Positions 25,689-34,838 of a DNA stretch of 64,000 nt are shown in pieces. Both the position numbers and the translations under genes were made by a program. This DNA is from an uncultured Arenicella sp. (GTDB taxonomy: Bacteria > Pseudomonadota > Gammaproteobacteria > Arenicellales > Arenicellaceae). The number at the start of each line of letters is the position of its first letter. Position 1 is the stretch's first letter. Below the pieces are notes generated by a model. It made no database searches and had not been told where the DNA came from. It saw only the letters and a list, made by a program, of their open reading frames with translations. The stretch spans positions 32,290 to 96,289 of the forward strand of contig CALINO010000063.1 of the NCBI GenBank assembly GCA_938045295.1, read 5' to 3'.

Positions 25689-26852
25689 GTGCAGTCAATT
25701 TCAATACTAGGCAGTACTGGCTCTGTGGGCAAAAGCACGCTGGATGTGATTGCTCGCCACCCTGAGCGCTATCAGGTGGCAGCACTGACTGCCCACTCAA
25801 ATCACGCCTTGTTATTGGAGCAGTGTCAAAAATACACCCCTAAGCTCGCCGTTATGGTGTCTGAATCGGCGGCCGAAAAGTTGCAGCATTCATTGCAAGA
25901 GCTGGGTTTGAGCCATATTCAGGTTAATTCCGGCGTTGATGCGTTGACGCAAGCCGCCACGCTGGGTGACTCGGTAATGTCGGCCATTGTTGGAGCGGCA
26001 GGCCTGGTGCCAACCTTAGACGCGGTTAAAGCCGGTAAACGCGTTATGATTGCCAATAAAGAACCCCTTGTTATGACGGGCGGCTTGTTTATGGCGGAGG
26101 CCAAGAAAAGTGGGGCCACGGTGTTGCCGATTGACAGTGAACACAATGCCATTTTTCAATGCATGCCGTTTGACCAATCTAAGCAAGGGGTGCGAAAATT
26201 ACATTTAACCGCCTCAGGCGGCCCATTTTTGGGTAGAAAATGGAACGATTTATCGGGCATTACGCCAGAGCAAGCCTGCGCGCATCCTAACTGGTCAATG
26301 GGGCAAAAAATCTCCGTTGACTCAGCCACCATGATGAACAAAGGCTTGGAGTTGATTGAGGCTACGGCCTTGTTTGATATTGCGGCCGAGAGCGTTGATG
26401 TGATTGTTCACCCGCAAAGCATCATTCATTCAATGGTTGAATACACTGACGGTTCGTTTCTAGCGCAATTGGGCTCGCCAGATATGCGAATTCCGATTGC
26501 GCATGCGTTAAGTTGGCCTGAGCGCATTAATTCGGGTGCAAAAACCTTAGATATTACTGAAATAGCCCGTTTAGACTTTCAAAAGCCAGACATGCAGAAC
26601 ATGCCATGTTTGGCGTTGGCGCGTTGGGCGGCCACAGAGGGTGGCGCGTTGCCGATTGCGTTAAACGCCAGCAATGAAGTGGCGGTCAGCGCCTTTTTAT
26701 CACAAGCTATTGGTTTTACTGATATTCCGTTGGTTATTGAACGCACTATGAATGAGGTTGTTGGCCAAGACACCACAGATTTGGTAAGCATATTAAACAT
26801 TGATAATGAATCGAGAGCGCTCGCGCAGGCGGCGATAGACTCATTACGATAA
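25689..26852 (+). CDS. dxr: 1-deoxy-D-xylulose 5-phosphate reductoisomerase
   Basis: 387 residues with a GTG start and AAAGG upstream. NADPH site ILGSTGSVGKSTLDV, metal site LPIDSEHNAIFQ, flexible loop HPNWSMGQKISVDSATMMNKGLELIEA. Second step of the MEP isoprenoid pathway; its product eventually feeds UppS, encoded two genes upstream. Full length and intact. Confidence 0.98.
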   Translation: MQSISILGSTGSVGKSTLDVIARHPERYQVAALTAHSNHALLLEQCQKYTPKLAVMVSESAAEKLQHSLQELGLSHIQVNSGVDALTQAATLGDSVMSAIVGAAGLVPTLDAVKAGKRVMIANKEPLVMTGGLFMAEAKKSGATVLPIDSEHNAIFQCMPFDQSKQGVRKLHLTASGGPFLGRKWNDLSGITPEQACAHPNWSMGQKISVDSATMMNKGLELIEATALFDIAAESVDVIVHPQSIIHSMVEYTDGSFLAQLGSPDMRIPIAHALSWPERINSGAKTLDITEIARLDFQKPDMQNMPCLALARWAATEGGALPIALNASNEVAVSAFLSQAIGFTDIPLVIERTMNEVVGQDTTDLVSILNIDNESRALAQAAIDSLR

Positions 26853-26993
26853 GCTGGCGTTAGCAAAGGCCAGTGCGTAAACGGCACGAATAGTAGGTTC
26901 AAGCATTATTTGCATAAACGCGAAGAATTTCACACGCATTGTGCTTAAAATGTCGGGTAGATTGATTAAATTGGGCAGGCGCTCTAAAAATAC

Positions 26994-28358
26994 ATGGGTT
27001 TTCTTTACAGCATTATTGGGTTTTTAATAGCCATTGGTATTTTGGTGGCTGTTCACGAGTTTGGGCATTATTGGGTTGCGCGAAAATTGGGAGTGAAAGT
27101 TCTCCGGTTTTCGGTTGGCTTTGGCAAGCCGTTATGGAAAAAGGTAGCCGGCCCAGACAAAACCGAATACGTGATAGCCGCCATTCCTTTAGGCGGTTAT
27201 GTAAAGATGCTGGGTGAAAATGACCCAGATAACCCTGTCGCCAATGAAGAAAGTCATCGAGCGTTTGATAATCAGCCAATTTGGAAGCGCAGCCTGATTA
27301 TTCTGGCAGGCCCGGGAATCAATTTTTTGTTCGCGATACTGCTTTTCAGTATTTTAGGGCTGCAAAGTGTTGAGCGCATAGCGCCGGTATTTGGCGAATC
27401 GCCAGTGGCTTCGGCGGTTGGCCAAGCGGGCATCAAATCTGGAGACCGCTTATTGGCGGTAGACGGCAGACCGGTTGATTACTTAGCGCATCAGCAGCTA
27501 TACATCATGAATAAGGTGTTGCAGGGCAATGCCATTGAGTTAGATGTGTTGTCGGGCGGAAGCCAGCGCCGAGTTGAGGTGCAGACGTCTAATATTCCTA
27601 TTTATAATATTAACCCCCGCAGCATGATGTATCAGCTGGGCATTATTCCTGAGCTGCCAACGTTGAGCAGCGAGATAGATGATGTGGTGCCAGAATCACC
27701 CGCGGCGTTGGCCGGCATGAAAGCGGGCGATGCGGTGGTTGCTATTTCGGGCACTCCAGTTAATTCATGGGGCGATTTAGCCAACCAGATTTCCCCTAAT
27801 GCCGGTAAAGAGTTATTAATCGACATTGAGCGCTCAGGCCAGCGCCTACAACTTGCCATTACTCCCATGGAAAAAGAGTTTAATGGTGAAAAAATAGGTA
27901 TTATTGGTGTTAAGCCTAAGCCGGTAGAATTTCTGCCGGAGCAAATTGTTTTAGTCGACCGAAGTGTTTGGGGCGCGTTTACCGAAGCCGTTGATCAAAC
28001 TTGGCAAATGTCATCAGTGACATTGCGAATGCTCGGTAAAATGCTGACTTTGCAAGTGTCGCACAAAAACGTGAATGGCCCCATTACCATTGCCAATGTG
28101 GCCGGAAAAGCCATTCAGGTTGGTTTGGATTATTACCTTCACATATTGGCGGTAATCAGCATCAGCCTTGGGGTAATGAACTTATTGCCAATACCCATGT
28201 TAGACGGTGGCCATTTATTAATGAATGCCATTGAGTCTGTAGCGGGCAAGCGAGCGGCGGAAAACTTCTTTGCTGTAGGGCAAAGATTTGGCGTGGCAAT
28301 ATTGCTCTGTTTTATGGGGCTCGCTTTTTATAATGATATTTTTAAATTATTGAATTAG
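26994..28358 (+). CDS. rseP: Site-2 protease RseP
   Basis: 454 residues. Zinc motif VHEFGHYWVARKLGV in the first membrane helix, two PDZ domains (about 110-300), and the third ligand in NLLPIPMLDGGH. It cleaves anti-sigma factor RseA within the membrane, releasing sigma-E in response to outer-membrane stress. It sits directly before bamA, which makes the outer-membrane protein assembly machine. Confidence 0.97.
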   Translation: MGFLYSIIGFLIAIGILVAVHEFGHYWVARKLGVKVLRFSVGFGKPLWKKVAGPDKTEYVIAAIPLGGYVKMLGENDPDNPVANEESHRAFDNQPIWKRSLIILAGPGINFLFAILLFSILGLQSVERIAPVFGESPVASAVGQAGIKSGDRLLAVDGRPVDYLAHQQLYIMNKVLQGNAIELDVLSGGSQRRVEVQTSNIPIYNINPRSMMYQLGIIPELPTLSSEIDDVVPESPAALAGMKAGDAVVAISGTPVNSWGDLANQISPNAGKELLIDIERSGQRLQLAITPMEKEFNGEKIGIIGVKPKPVEFLPEQIVLVDRSVWGAFTEAVDQTWQMSSVTLRMLGKMLTLQVSHKNVNGPITIANVAGKAIQVGLDYYLHILAVISISLGVMNLLPIPMLDGGHLLMNAIESVAGKRAAENFFAVGQRFGVAILLCFMGLAFYNDIFKLLN

Positions 28359-28524
28359 AATTAATCGTTCGGTTTTGAGTAATGCCTGACATCGGTGTGT
28401 TAAACCGGTATTAAATAAACGCTCTGATTGATTGCACATACAAAGAAAAAACTGTGTCTAAGCCGTATGTTCTGCTTAGATTGGCAACTGGCTTACATTG
28501 GTTAGGCGCCGCGTGAGGAAAAAT

Positions 28525-30843
28525 ATGCTAAAAAAACAAATTATCACGATCGCATTTATTGCGTTAATCGGCGCGCTAACGCCTTCGGTGTCGTATGCAC
28601 AAGCACAAGGCAGCGTTAATCAGTCTGAGTTTGTGGTGCAAGATATACGCATTAAAGGGCTGCAAAGAATATCGGCCGGTGCCGTGTTTAATTTATTGCC
28701 AATTAAAGTGGGTGACAAATTTTCAACGACTCAATCGTCAGACCTGATTCGAGAGCTGTATAAAACCGGCTTCTTTAAAAATATTGAATTAGCCACGCAA
28801 GACAACGACATTGTGGTGACGGTGATTGAATACCCGTCGATTGCGCAAATTGAGTTTGCTGGTAATAAACTCATTAAAGAGGAATCGCTTAGAGAAGCGT
28901 TGTCAGGCAATGACTTTGTTGAAGGGCGCGTGTTTAAGCCAAATGTACTAGACCAAGTCAAACAGGAACTAAAGCGCCAGTACTTAAACCAAGGCAAGTA
29001 CAATGCGCAGGTTGGTACTGAAGTTACCGAATTGCCTCGTAACCGCGTTAAGGTCACCATGCACGTTAAGGAAGGGCCTTCTGCAAAAATTAAACGCATT
29101 AACATTGTAGGTAATAAATATTTCAGCGACAAAATGTTGATGAAAGAGTTTGAGTCGGCCGATGGCAAACCGTTTTGGGCTTTCTGGAGTTCAAAAGATC
29201 AATATTCGCGAGAAAAACTGTCGGGCGATTTAGAAACGCTGCGCAGCTTTTATCAAAACCAAGGCTTTTTAGACTTTGAAATTGTCTCCAACCAAGTCAG
29301 TATTTCCCCTGAGAAAGACGGCATATTCTTAACCATCAACATTAACGAGGGTGAGCGTTATAGCGTTTCTCAGTTTGTGTTAAATGGGCGTTTGATCGTG
29401 CCAGAAGAAGAATTGCTGCCTTATGTCTTTATTGCCCCGGGGCGCACCTATTCACGAAAAGACGTTGACGACACCATTGAAGTGATTCAAAACCGTTTGG
29501 CCGAAGAGGGCTATTCATTTGCCGAAGTTGTGCCTGTTCCTAATATTGACAGAGAGAACAACACGGTGGCGTTCTCGATTAACGTTAAGCCTGGGCGCCG
29601 TGTGTATGTGCGCCGAATCAATGTGGTGGGCAATAAGCTGACCAATGATGAAGTGATTCGTCGTGAGCTACGGCAAACTGAGGGTGCGGCGTATTCGCCG
29701 AGCCGAGTTGAGCGCTCAAAGATTCGTCTGCAACGCCTAAGCTTTTTTGATGAAGTTGAGATTGAGACCGTGGATGTGGCGGGTCGAGAAGACCAAGTCG
29801 ACCTTGAAGTGGTTGTGAAAGAGCGTTCTACCGGCAGTTTTCTCTTTGGTGTGGGTTTTTCAGGTGACGATGGCGCGCTTATCAATGCCAGTGTGTCGCA
29901 AGCCAACTTATTTGGCACCGGTAACTTTTTGCAATTTGCAGTGCAACGCTCAGACATTGTTGAATCCGTGTCGTTGCAGTACACCAATCCGTATTACACC
30001 AAAAGCGGCATTAGCCGAACCGTTAGCTTAAGCAGCCGTAGCATTGACCAAGTTCGTGCTAACACTTCTGCGTTTCTTGCCGACACATTGGCATTGAATG
30101 TCAGTTACTTATTTCCAATTAACGAAAATAACTCGTTTGCTATTGGTGGTGGTTTTGAGCGTATTGATTTAATACCCACGTTTGGCTCGGTTCCTGAAGT
30201 GACTGACTTTATTGCCAACAGCCCTGACAATGATTTGATTAAGCTAACCGCGGCCTTCAATCATGATACTCGTGACAGTTTGTTGTACCCAACGTCGGGC
30301 AAAAACATACGCTTATCAACTGAACTAACGGCTCCTGGCAGTGACTTAGAGTTCTATCAGATTAATCTTGATAGTTCTTATTACTACCCATTTACTCGTA
30401 AAGCGGCATTGAAGTTGGGGCTGGATATTGGTTATGGCGACGGCTATGGCGATACTGAAGGGTTACCATTTTTTGAAAACTACTTTGCCGGTGGCTCGCG
30501 TTCAGTGCGTGGTTTCGAGGCTCGCTCTTTAGGCCCACGTGATAGCAGTCAATTCCCACGTCCATTTGGTGGCGCAAAAAGAGTGTTGTTTAACGCCTCT
30601 TTGCTATTGCCTGTGGGTGACGGTGGCTTAGATAAGCGTCTGCAGTTATTTGTCGATGGCGGCCAAGTGTTTGCCAACGATCAAAGTATTGAAACTGATG
30701 ACATTCGTTTTTCAGCGGGTATCGGCTTTAACTGGATCTCGCCGGTTGGGCCGTTGTCAATCAGTTACGCCGTGCCTTTGAACGAAGAAGAAGGCGACGA
30801 AATAGAAAAATTTCAATTTAGCGTTGGCACACTTATTCAGTAA
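28525..30843 (+). CDS. bamA: Outer-membrane protein assembly factor BamA
   Basis: 772 residues from ATG 28525, which has GAGGA at 28515-28519 and opens a proper signal peptide (LKKQIITIAFIALIGALTP...AQA); a TTG at 28498 would add nine basic residues. Five POTRA repeats (about 30-430) and a 16-strand barrel with the conserved loop 6 motif SVRGFEARSLGPRD. It folds outer-membrane proteins. Odd point: the chain ends FQFSVGTLIQ, so the terminal residue of the last strand is Gln and not the aromatic usually found there. Confidence 0.97.
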   Translation: MLKKQIITIAFIALIGALTPSVSYAQAQGSVNQSEFVVQDIRIKGLQRISAGAVFNLLPIKVGDKFSTTQSSDLIRELYKTGFFKNIELATQDNDIVVTVIEYPSIAQIEFAGNKLIKEESLREALSGNDFVEGRVFKPNVLDQVKQELKRQYLNQGKYNAQVGTEVTELPRNRVKVTMHVKEGPSAKIKRINIVGNKYFSDKMLMKEFESADGKPFWAFWSSKDQYSREKLSGDLETLRSFYQNQGFLDFEIVSNQVSISPEKDGIFLTININEGERYSVSQFVLNGRLIVPEEELLPYVFIAPGRTYSRKDVDDTIEVIQNRLAEEGYSFAEVVPVPNIDRENNTVAFSINVKPGRRVYVRRINVVGNKLTNDEVIRRELRQTEGAAYSPSRVERSKIRLQRLSFFDEVEIETVDVAGREDQVDLEVVVKERSTGSFLFGVGFSGDDGALINASVSQANLFGTGNFLQFAVQRSDIVESVSLQYTNPYYTKSGISRTVSLSSRSIDQVRANTSAFLADTLALNVSYLFPINENNSFAIGGGFERIDLIPTFGSVPEVTDFIANSPDNDLIKLTAAFNHDTRDSLLYPTSGKNIRLSTELTAPGSDLEFYQINLDSSYYYPFTRKAALKLGLDIGYGDGYGDTEGLPFFENYFAGGSRSVRGFEARSLGPRDSSQFPRPFGGAKRVLFNASLLLPVGDGGLDKRLQLFVDGGQVFANDQSIETDDIRFSAGIGFNWISPVGPLSISYAVPLNEEEGDEIEKFQFSVGTLIQ

Positions 30844-30946
30844 CGGTTCAGCAAGTAATTTGTACACTTGAATGATTAATCGGCAGTGTTCAACGACTGA
30901 TTTAACGAATAACAATATAAAAATTATTAACACTAGGTATTTGAAG

Positions 30947-31453
30947 ATGTTTAAAAAAAGTTTATTACTGGCCGCTGTTATTGCCGCCAGCGCAATGGCA
31001 AGCACAGCCTCAGCACAGTTGAAGATTGGTTACTTTGACAACCGCGAAGTATTGCAAAGCTTGCCTTCTTTGCAAAAAGAGAGCCAAAAACTGCAAGCCG
31101 AATTCGAGCCTAAAGAAAAAGAAATGAATGACTTGGCTGCCGAGCTACGTAAGTTGCAAGAAGACTTGCAAAAAAACTCAGGCACAGTGTACACACCAGA
31201 ACAAGTGCAAGCCAAGCAGCTTGAGTATCAGAGCAAACGCCAACAGCTTGAGTTGAAAAAAGGCGATTATGATCGTCGTCGCCAAGCTCGAAACAATCAA
31301 ACCTTAAGCAAAATCCAATCGCAAATTGCCGAAGAAGTTGCCAAAATTGCCAAGGAAGAAAACTACGATTTAATTCTTCATACCGGCGTATTTTTAGCCA
31401 GCCCGAAAGTTGATATTACGCAAAAAATATTAGAGCGCATGTCATCTCGATAA
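30947..31453 (+). CDS. skp: Periplasmic chaperone Skp/OmpH
   Basis: 168 residues from ATG 30947, which begins a textbook signal peptide (MFKKSLLLAAVIAASAMASTASAQ); the upstream ATG at 30872 gives an implausible leader. The mature protein is a long helical hairpin (LQAEFEPKEKEMNDLAAELRKLQEDL...) of the Skp trimer. It carries unfolded outer-membrane proteins to BamA. The gene normally found next, lpxD, is missing here. Confidence 0.95.
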   Translation: MFKKSLLLAAVIAASAMASTASAQLKIGYFDNREVLQSLPSLQKESQKLQAEFEPKEKEMNDLAAELRKLQEDLQKNSGTVYTPEQVQAKQLEYQSKRQQLELKKGDYDRRRQARNNQTLSKIQSQIAEEVAKIAKEENYDLILHTGVFLASPKVDITQKILERMSSR

Positions 31454-31551
31454 GTTTTGTGCGATAAGTGCCACCTCAGGCACAGTCTGAGGTAGAATTA
31501 CGCCCGTTTTCGACATTTTAAAATTAACGCTTTTTTATCAGGAAGTCTGCC

Positions 31552-31995
31552 GTGGCACTTTACGATATTCATCAAATCAAAAATCTTTTACCGCATCGCT
31601 ATCCTTTTTTACTTGTAGACCGAGTTCTAGAGGCGGTGCCTGAAGAGCGCATGGTTGCTCTAAAAAATGTGACTGTGAATGAGCCTTTCTTCAATGGTCA
31701 TTTCCCTAAACGCCCAGTTATGCCAGGGGTTCTTATTGTTGAAGCGTTGGCTCAGTCGGCGGCGCTTATGGCCAGCCACGGGCGTGAAGACATTGATATA
31801 GAAAACCGTGTTTATTATTTCACTGGCATCGATAAAGCACGCTTTAAGCGCCCAGTAGAGCCTGGCGACCAATTAATTTTTGAAGTTGAGCTAGTACGAA
31901 AAATCAAAAACATGTACAAATGTAAAGGTGTAGCAAAGGTGGACGGTGATGTTGCCGCCTCAGCCGAGCTAATGTTTACATTTAAAGATCTTTAA
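31552..31995 (+). CDS. fabZ: 3-hydroxyacyl-ACP dehydratase FabZ
   Basis: 147 residues, GTG start with GAAG seven bases before. [13 protein letters not shown] contains the active-site His; [26 protein letters not shown] contains the second catalytic segment (Glu). It dehydrates 3-hydroxyacyl-ACP in fatty-acid synthesis, competing with LpxA for hydroxymyristoyl-type substrate. Follows skp by 98 nt without lpxD between. Confidence 0.97.
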   Translation: MALYDIHQIKNLLPHRYPFLLVDRVLEAVPEERMVALKNVTVNEPFFNGHFPKRPVMPGVLIVEALAQSAALMASHGREDIDIENRVYYFTGIDKARFKRPVEPGDQLIFEVELVRKIKNMYKCKGVAKVDGDVAASAELMFTFKDL

Positions 31996-32028
31996 GAAAT
32001 CAGTACATAGTTAGAGGGCTTCAAATCT

Positions 32029-32829
32029 ATGGCCGTAAATATTCACCCAACTGCAGTGGTTGAGCCAGGTGCTGAACTTGGTGAAAATGTTCAAATAGGG
32101 GCATTTTCTGTGATTGATGCCGATGTCAAAATCGGTGATGGAACTGTGATTGCTCCGCAAGTCATTATCAGCGGAAACACAACCATTGGTGCCAATAACC
32201 GCATTTATTCTTTTACTGCCATTGGTGGTGACCCACAGTCTGTTTCATACAAAGGTGAGCCAACGCGAACCGTGATTGGCGATAACAACACGTTTCGCGA
32301 AAACATTACGGTAAACCGTGGCACGCTGGATGATGAGGGTGTTACCAGTATTGGCAGCAATAACTTATTCATGGCGTATGTGCACATTGCGCATGATTGC
32401 CGTTTAGGTTCGAATTTACTGTTTTCCAATAACGCCAGCTTGGCCGGGCATGTGCACTGCGGTGACCATGTGGTGCTAGCCGGCTATACATTAATTCACC
32501 AGTTTGTGCACATCGGTGAATACAGCTTTTGCGGTGTTAATACTTACAGCACCTTAGACATTCCTCCTTACATGCTGGTTGCCGGTGATAGAGCCATTAC
32601 TCACGGTGTTAACGTACGTGGTATGCGCAGCCGAGGCTTCGAAGATAAGAACGCCTTGCTCGAGCTTAAGCGCGCCTATAAAGTGATTTACCGCTCGGGT
32701 CATACCATGGCTGGTGCCGTGGAGATTTTAGAGTCAGGGGCAACGGAAGAAGGTAAGGGCGTGAATTGCCCTGAGGTTAAGAATTTGGTTAACTTCATTA
32801 AGTCTTCTAAGCGTGGTGTTATTCGTTAA
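32029..32829 (+). CDS. lpxA: UDP-N-acetylglucosamine acyltransferase LpxA
   Basis: 266 residues. Hexapeptide-repeat beta-helix (GAELGENVQIGAFSVIDADVKIG), catalytic His in MAYVHIAHDCRLGSN, and the helical C-terminal domain. First step of lipid A synthesis in the cytoplasm. GAGGG lies before the ATG. Confidence 0.98.
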   Translation: MAVNIHPTAVVEPGAELGENVQIGAFSVIDADVKIGDGTVIAPQVIISGNTTIGANNRIYSFTAIGGDPQSVSYKGEPTRTVIGDNNTFRENITVNRGTLDDEGVTSIGSNNLFMAYVHIAHDCRLGSNLLFSNNASLAGHVHCGDHVVLAGYTLIHQFVHIGEYSFCGVNTYSTLDIPPYMLVAGDRAITHGVNVRGMRSRGFEDKNALLELKRAYKVIYRSGHTMAGAVEILESGATEEGKGVNCPEVKNLVNFIKSSKRGVIR

Positions 32830-32912
32830 GCCTTGCGCGGGCAACAATTTTGGCGATATAAAATTACACATAAGCCCTCAAGTTTAAGCTTAGCGCCACA
32901 TACGGTGAGTAT

Positions 32913-34124
32913 ATGAAAGTAGGTATAGTGGCGGGTGAAAAATCGGGCGATTATTTAGGCGCAGAGCTGATTACGGCAATCAAACGTCGTTACCCCGAGG
33001 CTGAGTTTGTTGGTTTGGCTGGCCCATTAATGCAACAAGCGGGCGCACAAAGCCTGGCTGATATGGACAAGATCAGCATTATGGGCGTGATTGGCGCGCT
33101 TAAAGGCTTACGAGAAATTCTATCAATACGTAAACGCATTCGTAACCACATGTTGGTTTGGCAGCCGGATGTGTTCATTGGTATTGATGTGCCAGACTTT
33201 AATCTGAGTTTGGAAGAGAGTTTGAAGAAAAGCGGCATTCCTACCGTTCACTATGTCAGCCCCACAGTATGGGCGTGGCGCAGTAAACGTATTGTCAAAA
33301 TCAAACGCGCCGTTAATCTCATGTTGACGCTATTCCCGTTTGAAGAAACCTTTTATCAAAAGCACCAAACCCCAGTTAAATATGTGGGCCACCCTTTGGC
33401 ACAACCGGTACTGGACTGGGAAATATCGAGTGACTTCTCTCAAGTCTACCTAAGCAATCAAGCAGAGAGTGAAAAGCAGGTAGAGATCAAAAAGCCAAGC
33501 GAAAGCAATAAGCCAAGCGAAAGCAATAAAACAGTCGCTGTATTGCCCGGCAGTCGCATGTCGGAAGTATCAAAACTCGCCCCCATTATGTTGCAAGCGT
33601 GTGCCGTCATTGAAAAACAAAGCCCGGGGCACCAGTTTTTATTGCCTGCTGCGAACGACAAAATTGAACGTTTTTTACGCCCGCTCATTCACCAATATAA
33701 TGCACCAGTCACCTTGGTCAGCGGGCATTCTCGGGATGTGCTGGCGTCGTGCCATGTGGCAGCATTGGCGTCTGGCACCGCCGCCTTGGAAGCGGCATTG
33801 TTCGCCAAGCCTATGGTGGTCATGTACAAGGTGCCTAAGCTTGAGGAGTGGTATGCGGCGCGCACCATGATCGTTAAGCATTTCTCAATGCCCAATCACT
33901 TAACTGACCCGCCGGTTGTGCCGGAGCTAATACAAGAGCAGGCTACGGTGGGTAATTTGGTGCTTGAGTTGTCTAAGTTAATCAATGATGAACAAGCCTA
34001 CAACGTTCAACACAAGGCATTGAAAGCCATTGCGCCCTTACTGAGCGAAGACTCAGGTAATTTGGCTTGCGATGCCATTGAACAGTTGCTTGAGTCGCAC
34101 CGTAACCCGCTTAAGCACAGTTAA
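32913..34124 (+). CDS. lpxB: Lipid-A-disaccharide synthase LpxB
   Basis: 403 residues, GT19 family. IVAGEKSGDYLGAELI at the N-terminus, YVSPTVWAWR, AVLPGSRMSEV and ASGTAALEAALFAKPMVVMYK are conserved. It joins UDP-diacylglucosamine to lipid X. Odd: between the two Rossmann halves (about residues 183-207) is a Lys/Glu/Ser-rich insert made partly by a perfect 18-bp tandem duplication (33492-33527) encoding KPSESN twice. The insert is probably a surface loop and lengthens the protein by about 20 residues. Confidence 0.97.
   Translation: MKVGIVAGEKSGDYLGAELITAIKRRYPEAEFVGLAGPLMQQAGAQSLADMDKISIMGVIGALKGLREILSIRKRIRNHMLVWQPDVFIGIDVPDFNLSLEESLKKSGIPTVHYVSPTVWAWRSKRIVKIKRAVNLMLTLFPFEETFYQKHQTPVKYVGHPLAQPVLDWEISSDFSQVYLSNQAESEKQVEIKKPSESNKPSESNKTVAVLPGSRMSEVSKLAPIMLQACAVIEKQSPGHQFLLPAANDKIERFLRPLIHQYNAPVTLVSGHSRDVLASCHVAALASGTAALEAALFAKPMVVMYKVPKLEEWYAARTMIVKHFSMPNHLTDPPVVPELIQEQATVGNLVLELSKLINDEQAYNVQHKALKAIAPLLSEDSGNLACDAIEQLLESHRNPLKHS
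33492..33527 (+). repeat. 18-bp perfect tandem duplication within lpxB
   Basis: Two identical 18-bp units (33492-33509 and 33510-33527), each beginning AAGCCAAGCG, in frame, encode KPSESN-KPSESN in the inter-domain loop of LpxB. Copy number change by six residues would keep the frame. Confidence 0.9.
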
Positions 34125-34133
34125 GTGAACAGT

Positions 34134-34706
34134 ATGAATAAAGTATTAGTGGCTGGGGTTGATGAAGTCGGGCGTGGCCCATTGGCCGGGCCGGTAGTGA
34201 CCGCTGCGGTGATTTTGCCTGAGGATTATGATTTGCCGAATTTGACTGACTCTAAAAAGCTGAGCAAAACAAAACGCGAAGCATTGTCGGTGTTAATTAA
34301 AGAGCAGGCCATTGCCTGGTCTTTCGGTGAGGCCAACATTGAAGAAATTGACCGGTTAAATATTTTGCACGCAACCATGCTGGCCATGCAGCGCGCGGTG
34401 TCGGCGTTGACCATCACTCCAGAACTGGTGTTGGTTGATGGTAACCGTGTGCCCGAGTTGGGCATTAAGGCCAAGCCCATTGTTGGTGGCGATGGCCTTG
34501 AGCCTTCGATTTCCGCGGCCTCAATCATTGCTAAAGTTGAAAGAGACGGGCAGATGAAAGCGTATGCTGAGCAATACCCAGAATATGGCTTTGAGCGTAA
34601 TAGCGGTTACCCAACTAAAGAACATCGAGCGGCGCTACTAACACACGGCCCAACCCCGATTCACCGAACAAGTTTTGCTCCTGTACAGGCCGTTTTAGAC
34701 TTTTAG
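34134..34706 (+). CDS. rnhB: Ribonuclease HII
   Basis: 190 residues from ATG 34134; a GTG at 34125, directly after the lpxB stop, adds three residues and is also possible. [17 protein letters not shown] holds the first two catalytic acids (Asp, Glu); LVDGN holds the third; the C-terminal [22 protein letters not shown] is typical. It removes ribonucleotides and RNA from RNA-DNA hybrids. Confidence 0.96.
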   Translation: MNKVLVAGVDEVGRGPLAGPVVTAAVILPEDYDLPNLTDSKKLSKTKREALSVLIKEQAIAWSFGEANIEEIDRLNILHATMLAMQRAVSALTITPELVLVDGNRVPELGIKAKPIVGGDGLEPSISAASIIAKVERDGQMKAYAEQYPEYGFERNSGYPTKEHRAALLTHGPTPIHRTSFAPVQAVLDF

Positions 34707-34838
34707 CGGCACAATAAAAGCGCTCAATAGAGCCACAAAAAACGTATCTTTAAACGTATCTTTAGCCAGGGCTCAGGCGCTGTCTAAAAAACACACATTT
34801 ACTTCACCACGCTGAGCCTTAGTGTTTATAATTTGCCA

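Noticed and set aside
28358..28524. Sigma-E promoter before bamA
   Set aside because: A TCTGA is present near 28420 but no GGAACTT-like -35 lies 16-17 bases upstream.
33492..33527. Short direct repeats as a CRISPR-like array
   Set aside because: Two in-frame units with no spacers inside a coding gene; simple tandem duplication.
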